Positions 1-7,091 of a DNA stretch of 64,000 bases are shown one piece after another. The stretch lies in NCBI RefSeq assembly GCF_016278385.1, contig NZ_JADQBY010000005.1, forward strand, positions 1 through 64,000, in the 5' to 3' direction. This DNA is from Methanolobus sp. (lineage in GTDB: Archaea; Halobacteriota; Methanosarcinia; Methanosarcinales; Methanosarcinaceae). Within the stretch, counting starts at the first letter, position 1, and each line of letters starts with the position of its first letter. The notes under the pieces were generated by a model. It was given only the letters and a program-made list of their open reading frames with translations. It searched no databases and was not told where the DNA came from. A program made the translations under genes and the position numbers.

Positions 1-156
1 CTTTTGCGCATCATAGTTTGCTTCAGGCCAGAAGGCGCCACAGGCTTCCATCTGAGCCACTGTTCCGGTCTGAGTTACAGATACTGCAGGCATCCTGTCA
101 ACAGGCTGACCGGTTAATGCACGTGCTAATCTTTCTTTAGGGGTATATTCTGTCAT
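1..156 (-). CDS. mtbA: Methylcobamide:CoM methyltransferase MtbA, N-terminal part
   Basis: Only the first 52 codons lie in the window; the gene runs off the left edge. The start ([20 protein letters not shown]) and the following [11 protein letters not shown] are typical of the uroporphyrinogen-decarboxylase-like, zinc-dependent MtbA/MtaA methyltransferases, which move the methyl group from a methylated corrinoid protein to coenzyme M in the cytoplasm. The methylamine neighbourhood favours MtbA over the methanol enzyme MtaA. It starts 26 bases after the superoxide-reductase-like gene, so the two probably share a transcript. The MtbA/MtaA distinction is inferred from context. Confidence 0.85.
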   Translation of the reverse strand, partial: MTEYTPKERLARALTGQPVDRMPAVSVTQTGTVAQMEACGAFWPEANYDAQK

Positions 157-182
157 ATATTCAAACTCCAATTGAAATTAAA

Positions 183-665
183 TTATAATTCAGGGCCCCA
201 CTCACACTTTTTCCCAGGCTTTGAAGTCGCGGAAGTTATTTCAATTCCCTTTGAACCCTCCCATATACCATGTACATTGCAACCTTCAAGTGCTCTTAGA
301 ATCACAATGGCTGACCTGGTACCGCAAGTACCACATACACCAAATCCATGAATTCTGCAGTTCATTATCTCACGTGCAGAGATCATTTCCTCGGTTCCTA
401 CCACTGTAAAAGTAGCTTCGGCTTTTCCGTCTGCTGCTTTTAATTCCTTTTTCCCGACAAAATCACCATTTATATGCAATTCTATCCATTGGATGTAATG
501 GTCTTCTTCCATCACATGAGGAACACTACCAATCGTAACTTTCACCTCAAAAGGCTCACCTGCTATTACTGCTGCGGGAGCTTCAATGACTGGAATATGC
601 TTTTTTTCCACGTCAGTAAGATTTTCATTATCTTTTGCTCGTTGAACATTGATATCCGATTTCAT
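183..665 (-). CDS. Desulfoferrodoxin/superoxide reductase-like protein
   Basis: A 160-residue protein with the superoxide reductase (neelaredoxin) iron-site pattern: His23 in KKHIPVIE, His50 and His56 in VPHVMEEDHYIQW, and Cys129 with His132 in CNVHGIW. The family reduces superoxide at a mononuclear iron. Unlike plain neelaredoxins it has an inserted segment before the last ligands holding three extra cysteines (CRIHGFGVCGTCG, about residues 105-118). An upstream GTG at 674 is in frame, but the ATG at 665 has a well-placed AGGTGA, so I use it. It sits directly in front of mtbA, suggesting protection of the oxygen-sensitive methyl-transfer system; that role is inference. Confidence 0.82.
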   Translation of the reverse strand: MKSDINVQRAKDNENLTDVEKKHIPVIEAPAAVIAGEPFEVKVTIGSVPHVMEEDHYIQWIELHINGDFVGKKELKAADGKAEATFTVVGTEEMISAREIMNCRIHGFGVCGTCGTRSAIVILRALEGCNVHGIWEGSKGIEITSATSKPGKKCEWGPEL

Positions 666-712
666 AAATTTCACCTGATACGTTATCTATTTTGTAAATA
701 GGCTTCTCCGTT

Positions 713-746
713 TAAAAAAAAGTAAATGCCAGTGCTTCCACTGACA
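713..746 (-). terminator. Intrinsic-type terminator after the permease unit
   Basis: On the minus strand an 8-bp stem (TGTCAGTG with CACTGGCA, one G-U pair) with a 4-base loop is followed within a few bases by a run of eight T. It lies just after the 81-residue membrane protein gene and separates that unit from the superoxide-reductase-mtbA pair. Confidence 0.65.
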
Positions 747-753
747 TACTCCT

Positions 754-999
754 CTAAAACTTATAGTGGCTTACCGAATGGTACAGCATAACTGCGAAGA
801 ACAGTATTATGCCTCCTAGCAAGCTGAAATAGCCTATCGGATCCCATAGGAATTGGATAGCACCTGTCTCTGTCCATCCAACAAGCACTGAACCCTGAAT
901 TTGTGTTGGTACCACAAGACAGACGAAGGCAAGTACGAATATAAATACAATATCAAATGCCTCCCTCAGTGCACTTTGTTTCTGTGTGTTTTCATCCAT
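754..999 (-). CDS. Small membrane protein of the methylamine permease unit (81 aa)
   Basis: An 81-residue protein with two clear hydrophobic segments (about residues 20-40 and 55-75). The frame is open further upstream, but the ATG at 999 has a GAGGTGGG ribosome site and avoids a long overlap with the previous gene, so I start there. It ends in TAG. It is the last gene of a unit made of a 36-residue protein, the permease and an 87-residue protein. I recognise no family; an accessory subunit of the transporter is a guess from context. Confidence 0.7.
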   Translation of the reverse strand: MDENTQKQSALREAFDIVFIFVLAFVCLVVPTQIQGSVLVGWTETGAIQFLWDPIGYFSLLGGIILFFAVMLYHSVSHYKF

Positions 1000-1009
1000 A
1001 TTACCCACC

Positions 1010-1273
1010 TCAGTCGTAGTATTTGAAATCGAACATGTGTTGCTTAATTGAGTGACGTACCTGCCAGTAACCAAGTGTTTCAATTCCCACTACCAGTACA
1101 AAGAACACAACGTAGATCCCTCTGATTGCAGGAGAGACTGCTGAACCTGCTGCGGATAGTATAGTAAAGACTACATAACCCTGCACAACTATCAACAATG
1201 CTATTGCACCTACTATCAAATATGTGTCCTTTGCGAATGCTCCTTTATATTTTGCTTCGTTGACTCCATCCAT
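1010..1273 (-). CDS. Small membrane protein of the methylamine permease unit (87 aa)
   Basis: An 87-residue protein with two hydrophobic segments (about residues 17-39 and 48-68) and a charged tail ending in FKYYD. It begins five bases after the permease stop codon, so co-translation is likely. It has the same two-helix layout as the following 81-residue protein, but I see no obvious sequence similarity between them. The family is not recognised. Its position suggests a transporter partner. Confidence 0.72.
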   Translation of the reverse strand: MDGVNEAKYKGAFAKDTYLIVGAIALLIVVQGYVVFTILSAAGSAVSPAIRGIYVVFFVLVVGIETLGYWQVRHSIKQHMFDFKYYD

Positions 1274-1278
1274 TCATA

Positions 1279-2670
1279 TCACTCCTTTTCAACATGATGA
1301 CTTGGGTTTGGCCAACCCATTTCCTCGCCCCAATCCAAAGGTTTCAGGAACTTCTTGTTCCTGTTGTGGAAGTAGAAGTATGCTATCAGATAGAAAGCCA
1401 GAGCAAAGATGAGGTTGTATCTATATCCCCAGAACAATGTGGACATGATAACGATGGCTATTGCCATTGCAAAGTAAGATATCCACGGTTGCAAAGGACT
1501 TACGAATGGGCGTACCTTGTTAATGTGTGTTGGGAACATCTTTCTGAAACGCAGCAGAGCAAATGGTATCAAGACATAGCAAAGCAATCCGGATACAATG
1601 GAGAAGGTAATGACCTGGTCCAGATAACCACTGAATGCAAAGGCTATTGCGATAGGCATTGTGAAAATTACTGCTTTGTAGGGTGTCTGATATTTTGGAT
1701 GCACGGAAGAGAACCAATTTGACACAAAATGATCCCTTGAAAGAGCAAACCATGATCTTGAGGAATCACAAACGCATCCGTTTGCACTGGAAACACATGT
1801 AAGCAAAGTTCCAAGTGCCAACAGAGCTATCAGTGCATACACACCAGTTGACTGCGCAGCCTCAAATAGTGGATAAACCGAAACTCCAAGACCTTCTGCA
1901 GGTATACCGGAAGGAAGCAGACTTGCACATATAAAGAGCGTCATCGCAGCTCCGACAAGTAGTGTGATCATTCCTGCCTGTTGTCCAAGAGGTACTGCTC
2001 TTGAAGGATGTTTACATTCTTCTGCACACATCGCTGCTCCTTCTATACCCAAGAAGAACCATGGACCAAACTGCAAAGCTGCAAACAGACCTATCAGGCC
2101 ATTTGGCATAGCTCCCTGGAAAAGGTACTCCGGATGAAGCTCAAATACACCGAATGTTCCTGAGAAGAAGAATACTATGATAGCAAAGAAAGCTATAGCT
2201 GTCATGAAGAAATTAAGAGTCAGTGCAGCTACAACACCTCTATAATTGATGAACGTAAGTGTCGCTATTACCAATAATGTCACAGGGAATACCTGCAATT
2301 CAGGGAATACCTCCTGCGCTATAAATGCAACAACAATAGCATCCGCGGCTTCCAGTGCTATATATTCCATGTATACAGCAAGACCTACACTCGCTGCTGC
2401 ACCGGGTCCGATGAACAATCGTGCCCAATCATAAGGACCTCCTGCCAATTTCGTAGCGGATCCCAGTTCACTTGCACACAAAGCAATTATCACGTACATT
2501 GTTCCTGCAACAAGCATCGCAAGCAATGAACCTAGGATACCTCCCTTTGCCACAGTGAAGTTCCACCCCATAAATTCACCCACAAGGACTATTCCTACTC
2601 CCAATGCCCAAACATGATAGGGTTTGAGAGTCTTGACAAGTCCGGGTGATTCTGCCACTTCATCAGTCAA
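1279..2670 (-). CDS. mtmP: Putative monomethylamine permease, APC superfamily
   Basis: A 463-residue protein with about twelve hydrophobic segments and the amino-acid/polyamine/organocation transporter layout (GVGIVLVGEFMGWNF near the start, EECKHPSRAVP in the middle). Methanosarcina species carry permeases of this type beside methylamine methyltransferase genes, where they are thought to import the methylamine. The first codon is TTG at 2670, supported by AGGTGATGA seven bases before it; that ribosome site lies in the end of the 36-residue upstream ORF, which implies coupling. The place just after mtmB points to monomethylamine; the substrate is inferred. Confidence 0.8.
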   Translation of the reverse strand: MTDEVAESPGLVKTLKPYHVWALGVGIVLVGEFMGWNFTVAKGGILGSLLAMLVAGTMYVIIALCASELGSATKLAGGPYDWARLFIGPGAAASVGLAVYMEYIALEAADAIVVAFIAQEVFPELQVFPVTLLVIATLTFINYRGVVAALTLNFFMTAIAFFAIIVFFFSGTFGVFELHPEYLFQGAMPNGLIGLFAALQFGPWFFLGIEGAAMCAEECKHPSRAVPLGQQAGMITLLVGAAMTLFICASLLPSGIPAEGLGVSVYPLFEAAQSTGVYALIALLALGTLLTCVSSANGCVCDSSRSWFALSRDHFVSNWFSSVHPKYQTPYKAVIFTMPIAIAFAFSGYLDQVITFSIVSGLLCYVLIPFALLRFRKMFPTHINKVRPFVSPLQPWISYFAMAIAIVIMSTLFWGYRYNLIFALAFYLIAYFYFHNRNKKFLKPLDWGEEMGWPNPSHHVEKE

Positions 2671-2674
2671 ATCA

Positions 2675-2785
2675 TCACCTCTTTAATTTTTTGGATGTTT
2701 TACTCGCATCCAACAATACCCATGCGATCAATGCAAAGGCTACTAAGTATATTATCCCGTTAATGATCGTCCAATATCCATCCAT
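2675..2785 (-). CDS. 36-residue single-helix membrane protein before the permease
   Basis: A short ORF (starts MDGYWTIINGIIYL, ends DASKTSKKLKR) with one hydrophobic helix of about 22 residues and a strongly basic tail. It has a good AAGGAG site nine bases before its ATG, and its stop TGA lies inside the ribosome site of the permease. That arrangement and the composition support a real gene. Small one-helix proteins ahead of a transporter often act as auxiliary subunits, but no family is recognised and the role is inference. Confidence 0.68.
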   Translation of the reverse strand: MDGYWTIINGIIYLVAFALIAWVLLDASKTSKKLKR

Positions 2786-2838
2786 TGGAAAAACTCCTTT
2801 TTAGTGTATTCTACATGATTATTCATTACTTGCGTAGA

Positions 2839-2870
2839 TAAAAAAAATGCCAGCGATAGCCTTCGCTGGC
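2839..2870 (-). terminator. Terminator after mtmB
   Basis: On the minus strand a perfect 8-bp stem (GCCAGCGA with TCGCTGGC), a 6-base loop, then A and eight T. It starts 18 bases after the mtmB stop, and should end most mtmC-mtmB transcripts before the permease unit. Confidence 0.8.
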
Positions 2871-2887
2871 ACGTTATTCAAATGGAC

Positions 2888-4264
2888 TTAGAATACAAGT
2901 CCAAGGTCTTCGAGCTTTTTGCGTGCGCCGTCGTAGACTTTCACATACTCATCGGTTGGTGTTACGGTAGCAACATCGTAACATTCCTGGAATGTCTTAC
3001 CTGCTGGTGCTTTTGCATAGTCCTTCTCATAGAGTTTGACAAGGTTGTCAAGGATAACGTTTACCTCTCCAATATCCATGCCTGAAGTTGCTCTTGCGAC
3101 TTCTCCCATCATCCTTGCTTCCATACCTGTGGTCTTGTCCTGAACAACTCCTTTTGCAGCTGCAACACCGGAGAGGATCTCACGACCGGATGCTGTGTCG
3201 GTCATAGATTGTGCAGATGTTTCAAGCAGACACATCTCGGTACATGGACCTGCACATGGGTAATACTGGTTACCTGAAAGCATGTCTGTGAACTCTGAAA
3301 TGGTTGCACATGCCCAGCCAGCGATCATCAGGGTTTCCCTGGTGTTTGTGGATCCCCAACGGATGTGAACAGGACCGTCGAGGTGCCAGCTTGCATTGCT
3401 CATCACAAATGCATTGATGTGGGTTGCAATGTCAACAATTGTGGTTTCTTCTATGCCACCGGCATATCCACCAAAGATAGGCATCTGTTCGTCCATGATG
3501 ATGTCACTGTTACCCTGATAGTGTGCAATGACACTGATAGCATCAAGGTCGATCTTAAGCTCATTGAGTTGTGATACTTCGTGACTGTCAGTGCTAGCCA
3601 TGCCACCGGCACAGTCAGCAGAGATATTTCCCTGAGCGGACAGGGAAGTCTCTGGTCCCTATATGCCCATGCCAGGCCTGCCGGCCATCGCACATGCCTG
3701 TTTGATCAGCCTTGTTTCTGTTTTGGCTGCAAGGACTTCGTATGGGCTCTTTGGAATTGTTGGCCTTCCACGAACAGACATAATGACACCATCAACAATA
3801 GTGTCAACTTCTTTCTCAAGAGCGTAACTCATGTGAACAGGCATGAAAACGTCTTCAGAAATAGGGGAACCGGTTGGACCTCCCTGAATTATTGGCTTTC
3901 TCTTGTCACCAACACTTCTCTTTTGGACCCTTACAGCATCTCTACCGGTTCCGAGTGTGAATTCTTTCTGGACATTGTTGATAGCATCCCATATCTCATC
4001 CTCAGTATATTTTACTACACGGCTTGTGTCAGTACAGAATATACCACACTCGAGCAGCATCTCAAAACCTGCTTTGAACAGGTTTTCCATCATGTCCTTG
4101 TCTGTTGGAATGAATTCTCCCTTGAAATCAAGGTTATATTTCTGCTTGAGCTCCATTGACTTCATAGGGATGGTCATGAGATCCCAGTCATCCTGGGTCA
4201 TCTTTTGACCTTTCTTTGCACGCTCGTAGAATTCATAACAATCTAATGATCTTGAAAATGTCAT
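2888..4264 (-). CDS. mtmB: Monomethylamine methyltransferase MtmB with pyrrolysine at UAG codon 202
   Basis: Read through the in-frame TAG at 3659-3661 this is a 458-residue protein, the standard MtmB length. The TAG is codon 202, in the context GRPGMGI-UAG-GPETSLSAQGN, which is the known pyrrolysine site of MtmB. The enzyme is a TIM barrel that activates methylamine through the pyrrolysine ring and methylates the corrinoid of MtmC. Without read-through the gene would look like two ORFs (201 and 237 codons) in one frame. It follows mtmC by 13 bases; a strong terminator lies after it. The pyl genes at 11-15 kb supply the machinery to decode the UAG. Confidence 0.97.
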
Positions 4265-4277
4265 ATTATATGCCCCC

Positions 4278-4928
4278 TTATTTCATAAGTTCCAATGCTA
4301 CACGAGCTGCATCTGCTGCATTTTCTGCTGTTGCATCTGCGCCTATCTCTGCGATCCATCCATCTGAAACTGGTGCACCACCGAACATGATCTTTACAGA
4401 ATCTCTGAGGTTTTCTTCCACAAGAGCTTCCACTGTGTCTTTCTGACCCAGCATAGAAGTTGTCATGAGTGCAGAACCTACAAGAAGGATTTTGCTGCCC
4501 TTGAGCTTTTTGATCTCATCCATGATGTCATCATTTGGTACGTCCACACCAAGGTCAACTATCTTGAAACCGTTTGCACCGAGCATTGTTGATACAAGGC
4601 GGTGACCGATATCATGAATGTCCCCTTCCTGTACAAAAGTGATGGCTGTTCCAACACCTTCTCCAGGCTTCTCTTTTGCAAGTAAAGGAGTGAGAATTTC
4701 CATTGCAGCATTCATTGCCTTTGCAGACATCATTATCTGCGGAAGGTAAATTTCGGCTGCTTCGAACTTGTCACCGATTATTTTCATTCCTACGGAAAGA
4801 CCTCCATCGATGGCATCAAAAGCACTGATGCCTGCGTCAAGGGCTTCCTGTGTAATTGCCGCACAACCATTTACGTCTTGATTCACAATTGCGTCTCTAA
4901 GTTTGTCTAACATTTCCTGATTTCCCAT
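4278..4928 (-). CDS. mtmC: Monomethylamine corrinoid protein MtmC
   Basis: A 216-residue cytoplasmic methyl carrier. An N-terminal helical methionine-synthase-like cap (about 1-90) is followed by a B12-binding Rossmann domain with the DxHxxG motif (DIHDIG, His105 as lower cobalt ligand) and the GSALMTTSM segment. It takes the methyl group from MtmB and gives it to MtbA. A GTG nine bases upstream is in frame but is part of the AAGGTGG ribosome site, so the ATG at 4928 is preferred. First gene of the mtmC-mtmB unit. The long upstream region suggests a long 5' leader. Confidence 0.95.
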   Translation of the reverse strand: MGNQEMLDKLRDAIVNQDVNGCAAITQEALDAGISAFDAIDGGLSVGMKIIGDKFEAAEIYLPQIMMSAKAMNAAMEILTPLLAKEKPGEGVGTAITFVQEGDIHDIGHRLVSTMLGANGFKIVDLGVDVPNDDIMDEIKKLKGSKILLVGSALMTTSMLGQKDTVEALVEENLRDSVKIMFGGAPVSDGWIAEIGADATAENAADAARVALELMK

Positions 4929-4937
4929 TAAATCCAC

Positions 4938-5407
4938 CTTTTGTATTTTTCACGTTCTTTTTTTAAAGTTGTTCTTACAGAATTGCATCTACCAGTACAA
5001 CTGTTTCTGAAAACAACTACTTTAAGAGAAGTTATCCAATTGATAACAACTGCACATAGGAGATTTAACTGACAGCATATAGCATAATTCATGCCAATTT
5101 TTCAACATTAACAGTACATAACTCCTCAATTATTACTTTTAAAAAGGTATGAACATTTCAGTTTCTGATTGATTATTAAAAGGGAGCCGTACTTATCATA
5201 GCCCTTGTAAATTATCACATGTCTTGTGAATTGTAAACATCAATGTGAATTTACCTCTAAATTAGATTAATATAAGGTTAGGTTAAAGCGTTATTAGATG
5301 AAAGTAAAAAGGTTTTTGTAACACTAAATAAGGATTTTGACCAATGGATTTAAGGAAACTAACAATCAAATGTCCTGAAAATAGGACATTACAACTGAAA
5401 AGGGAAG
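4938..5407. promoter_or_regulatory. Divergent control region between mtmC and the msr regulator genes
   Basis: About 470 AT-rich bases without a convincing gene. It must hold the promoters for mtmC (leftward) and for the first regulator (rightward). I see a perfect inverted repeat GTTATC-CAATT-GATAAC at 5031-5047, extended outward to AGTTATC/GATAACAACT, roughly 100 bases upstream of mtmC, and a TATA-like stretch near 5267-5277. Methyltransferase genes in Methanosarcina have long 5' leaders controlled by Msr proteins; whether the inverted repeat is an operator is inference. Confidence 0.5.
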
Positions 5408-6214
5408 ATGAGGGGTATGAAAACGTCACTAATAAATACTGTTTGGTTTTCTGAAAAGAGAAAGAATCTGTTGCTACTATTATATGAAGGGGAAAGAGAT
5501 CTCGAACAAATAAAAAAATCACTTAATGTAACGACCAGGTCCATAATGCCCCAGATAAAAACACTGAAGAATAACAACCTTATAATGCAGGAACAAGATC
5601 AATTCAGTTTGACCACTATAGGAAAAACAATTATTAAGAACATGCTACCATTTCTTTGTACATCGAGAATTATTGAAGAAAACAAAGACTTCTGGGCCAG
5701 CAGGAATTTTGATGCAATACCCCCACATCTTTTCAGTAAAATAAGGTACCTTGGGCATTATTTTCTCATAGAACCCGATATAAACCATATGTTTGAGCTT
5801 CCCAGAGAATTTGTTGATAACATTCCTAAATCAAAATCAATTATGACTTTTGTTTCATACCTTCATCCAATGTTCCTTTCCCTTTATTTGAAAGCAGCCC
5901 AATCGGGAGCAAAGATATCACTTTTTGTTTCAGAGGTAGCTTTGGAAAAAATGAAGAATGAATACTTTGAACAATTCAATGAATTGATGAAAATGACAAA
6001 TGCAACTCTTTTCCTTTGCAAAGAAAACCCAAAAATACCAATGGTAACAGTGACTGATTGGTTTAGTTATATTTGCCTTTTCAATGATGAGGGGAGATAT
6101 GACCACAGAGATATAATCAGTTTTGACGAGAGTTCATTAAAGTGGTGTAATGAACTGTTCGACTATTATAGGACAAATTCAGAAAAGCTCTGTCAAATAA
6201 CAGAGGTTGAATAG
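5408..6214 (+). CDS. Msr/FilR1-type winged-helix regulator (DUF1724), copy 1
   Basis: A 268-residue protein. The N-terminus (about 8-80) is a winged-helix DNA-binding domain of the ArsR type (VWFSEKRKNLLLLLYEGERD), followed by a FilR1/DUF1724 domain ending with the family pattern LFNDEGRYDHRDIISF and SLKWCNELFDYY. Msr proteins in Methanosarcina switch methyltransferase operons on or off. It is paralogous to the next gene and divergent from mtmC, so control of mtmCB is likely. ATG at 5417 is an alternative start. The gene ends in TAG. Confidence 0.85.
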   Translation: MRGMKTSLINTVWFSEKRKNLLLLLYEGERDLEQIKKSLNVTTRSIMPQIKTLKNNNLIMQEQDQFSLTTIGKTIIKNMLPFLCTSRIIEENKDFWASRNFDAIPPHLFSKIRYLGHYFLIEPDINHMFELPREFVDNIPKSKSIMTFVSYLHPMFLSLYLKAAQSGAKISLFVSEVALEKMKNEYFEQFNELMKMTNATLFLCKENPKIPMVTVTDWFSYICLFNDEGRYDHRDIISFDESSLKWCNELFDYYRTNSEKLCQITEVE

Positions 6215-6249
6215 GAAAAATATTATTTGGGGAAGGGGGGACAGATACA

Positions 6250-7035
6250 ATGGAATCATCATTAATTGAAACCATTTGGTTTTCTGAAAAAAGAAGAAAA
6301 ATATTATTACTACTACTGGAAGGACCAAAAAGTCCCGAGGAAATGAAGACGGAATTTGGTGTTGATTGGCGTGCATTAATACTTCCTCTTAAAGAGTTAA
6401 AGGAAGAAGAACTGGTCTGCAACCCGGAAGAGGACTATGAACTATCCAATATTGGAAAACTGATAGCAGAAAACGTAAGAACAATTGAAGGTGTTTTAAA
6501 GCTTTTTGAAAAAGATACTGACTACTGGGTTAAAAGGGACCTAAACACAATCCCGGGTTATCTGCTGGACAGAATCGGAGAAATAGAAGACTCTATAATT
6601 GCAGAACCAGAATTGAACGATATGTTCGAACCCTCCAAAGAATTTATTGCACCCCTCCTGAATTCAAAATATGTAAATTCTGTGTTTTCTATATATCATC
6701 CATTTTATCCACCATTTTACAGCAAACTTGCAGAAAACGGAACTGAAATATCAATTATTTTTACTGGATCTGTGTTTAAAAGAATGCAGGAAGACAGGCA
6801 AGAAGAACTGAAGAATCTGCAGGATTCAGAAAATATAAAATTGTTCTTATACGAAAAAGATTTGGTTCCTCCTTCCATTATAATTACCGATAACTTGTTT
6901 TCTGCCAGTTTTTTCAATGACAAGGGAATGTATGACCATAAAGACATCATGAGTTTTTCCCAAAAATCCCTTAAATGGGGAGAGGAACTGTTCGGATATT
7001 ATCAAAAAATGGCAAATGAGATTTATAAAGAATGA
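6250..7035 (+). CDS. Msr/FilR1-type winged-helix regulator (DUF1724), copy 2
   Basis: A 261-residue paralogue of the preceding gene with the same order: winged helix (IWFSEKRRKILLLLLEG near residue 7) then FilR1/DUF1724 domain (FFNDKGMYDHKDIMSF, SLKWGEELFGYY). The ATG is preceded by GGGGGG nine bases upstream. The gap to copy 1 is 35 bases, so they are probably co-transcribed; the downstream sensor kinase follows after 56 bases. Methanosarcina species use pairs of Msr proteins for one methyltransferase locus, which fits this tandem. Confidence 0.85.
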   Translation: MESSLIETIWFSEKRRKILLLLLEGPKSPEEMKTEFGVDWRALILPLKELKEEELVCNPEEDYELSNIGKLIAENVRTIEGVLKLFEKDTDYWVKRDLNTIPGYLLDRIGEIEDSIIAEPELNDMFEPSKEFIAPLLNSKYVNSVFSIYHPFYPPFYSKLAENGTEISIIFTGSVFKRMQEDRQEELKNLQDSENIKLFLYEKDLVPPSIIITDNLFSASFFNDKGMYDHKDIMSFSQKSLKWGEELFGYYQKMANEIYKE

Positions 7036-7091
7036 AGAACTGAAGAATCTGCAACAATATCAAATAGGTACTGATAGGAAGGTGTATATGA

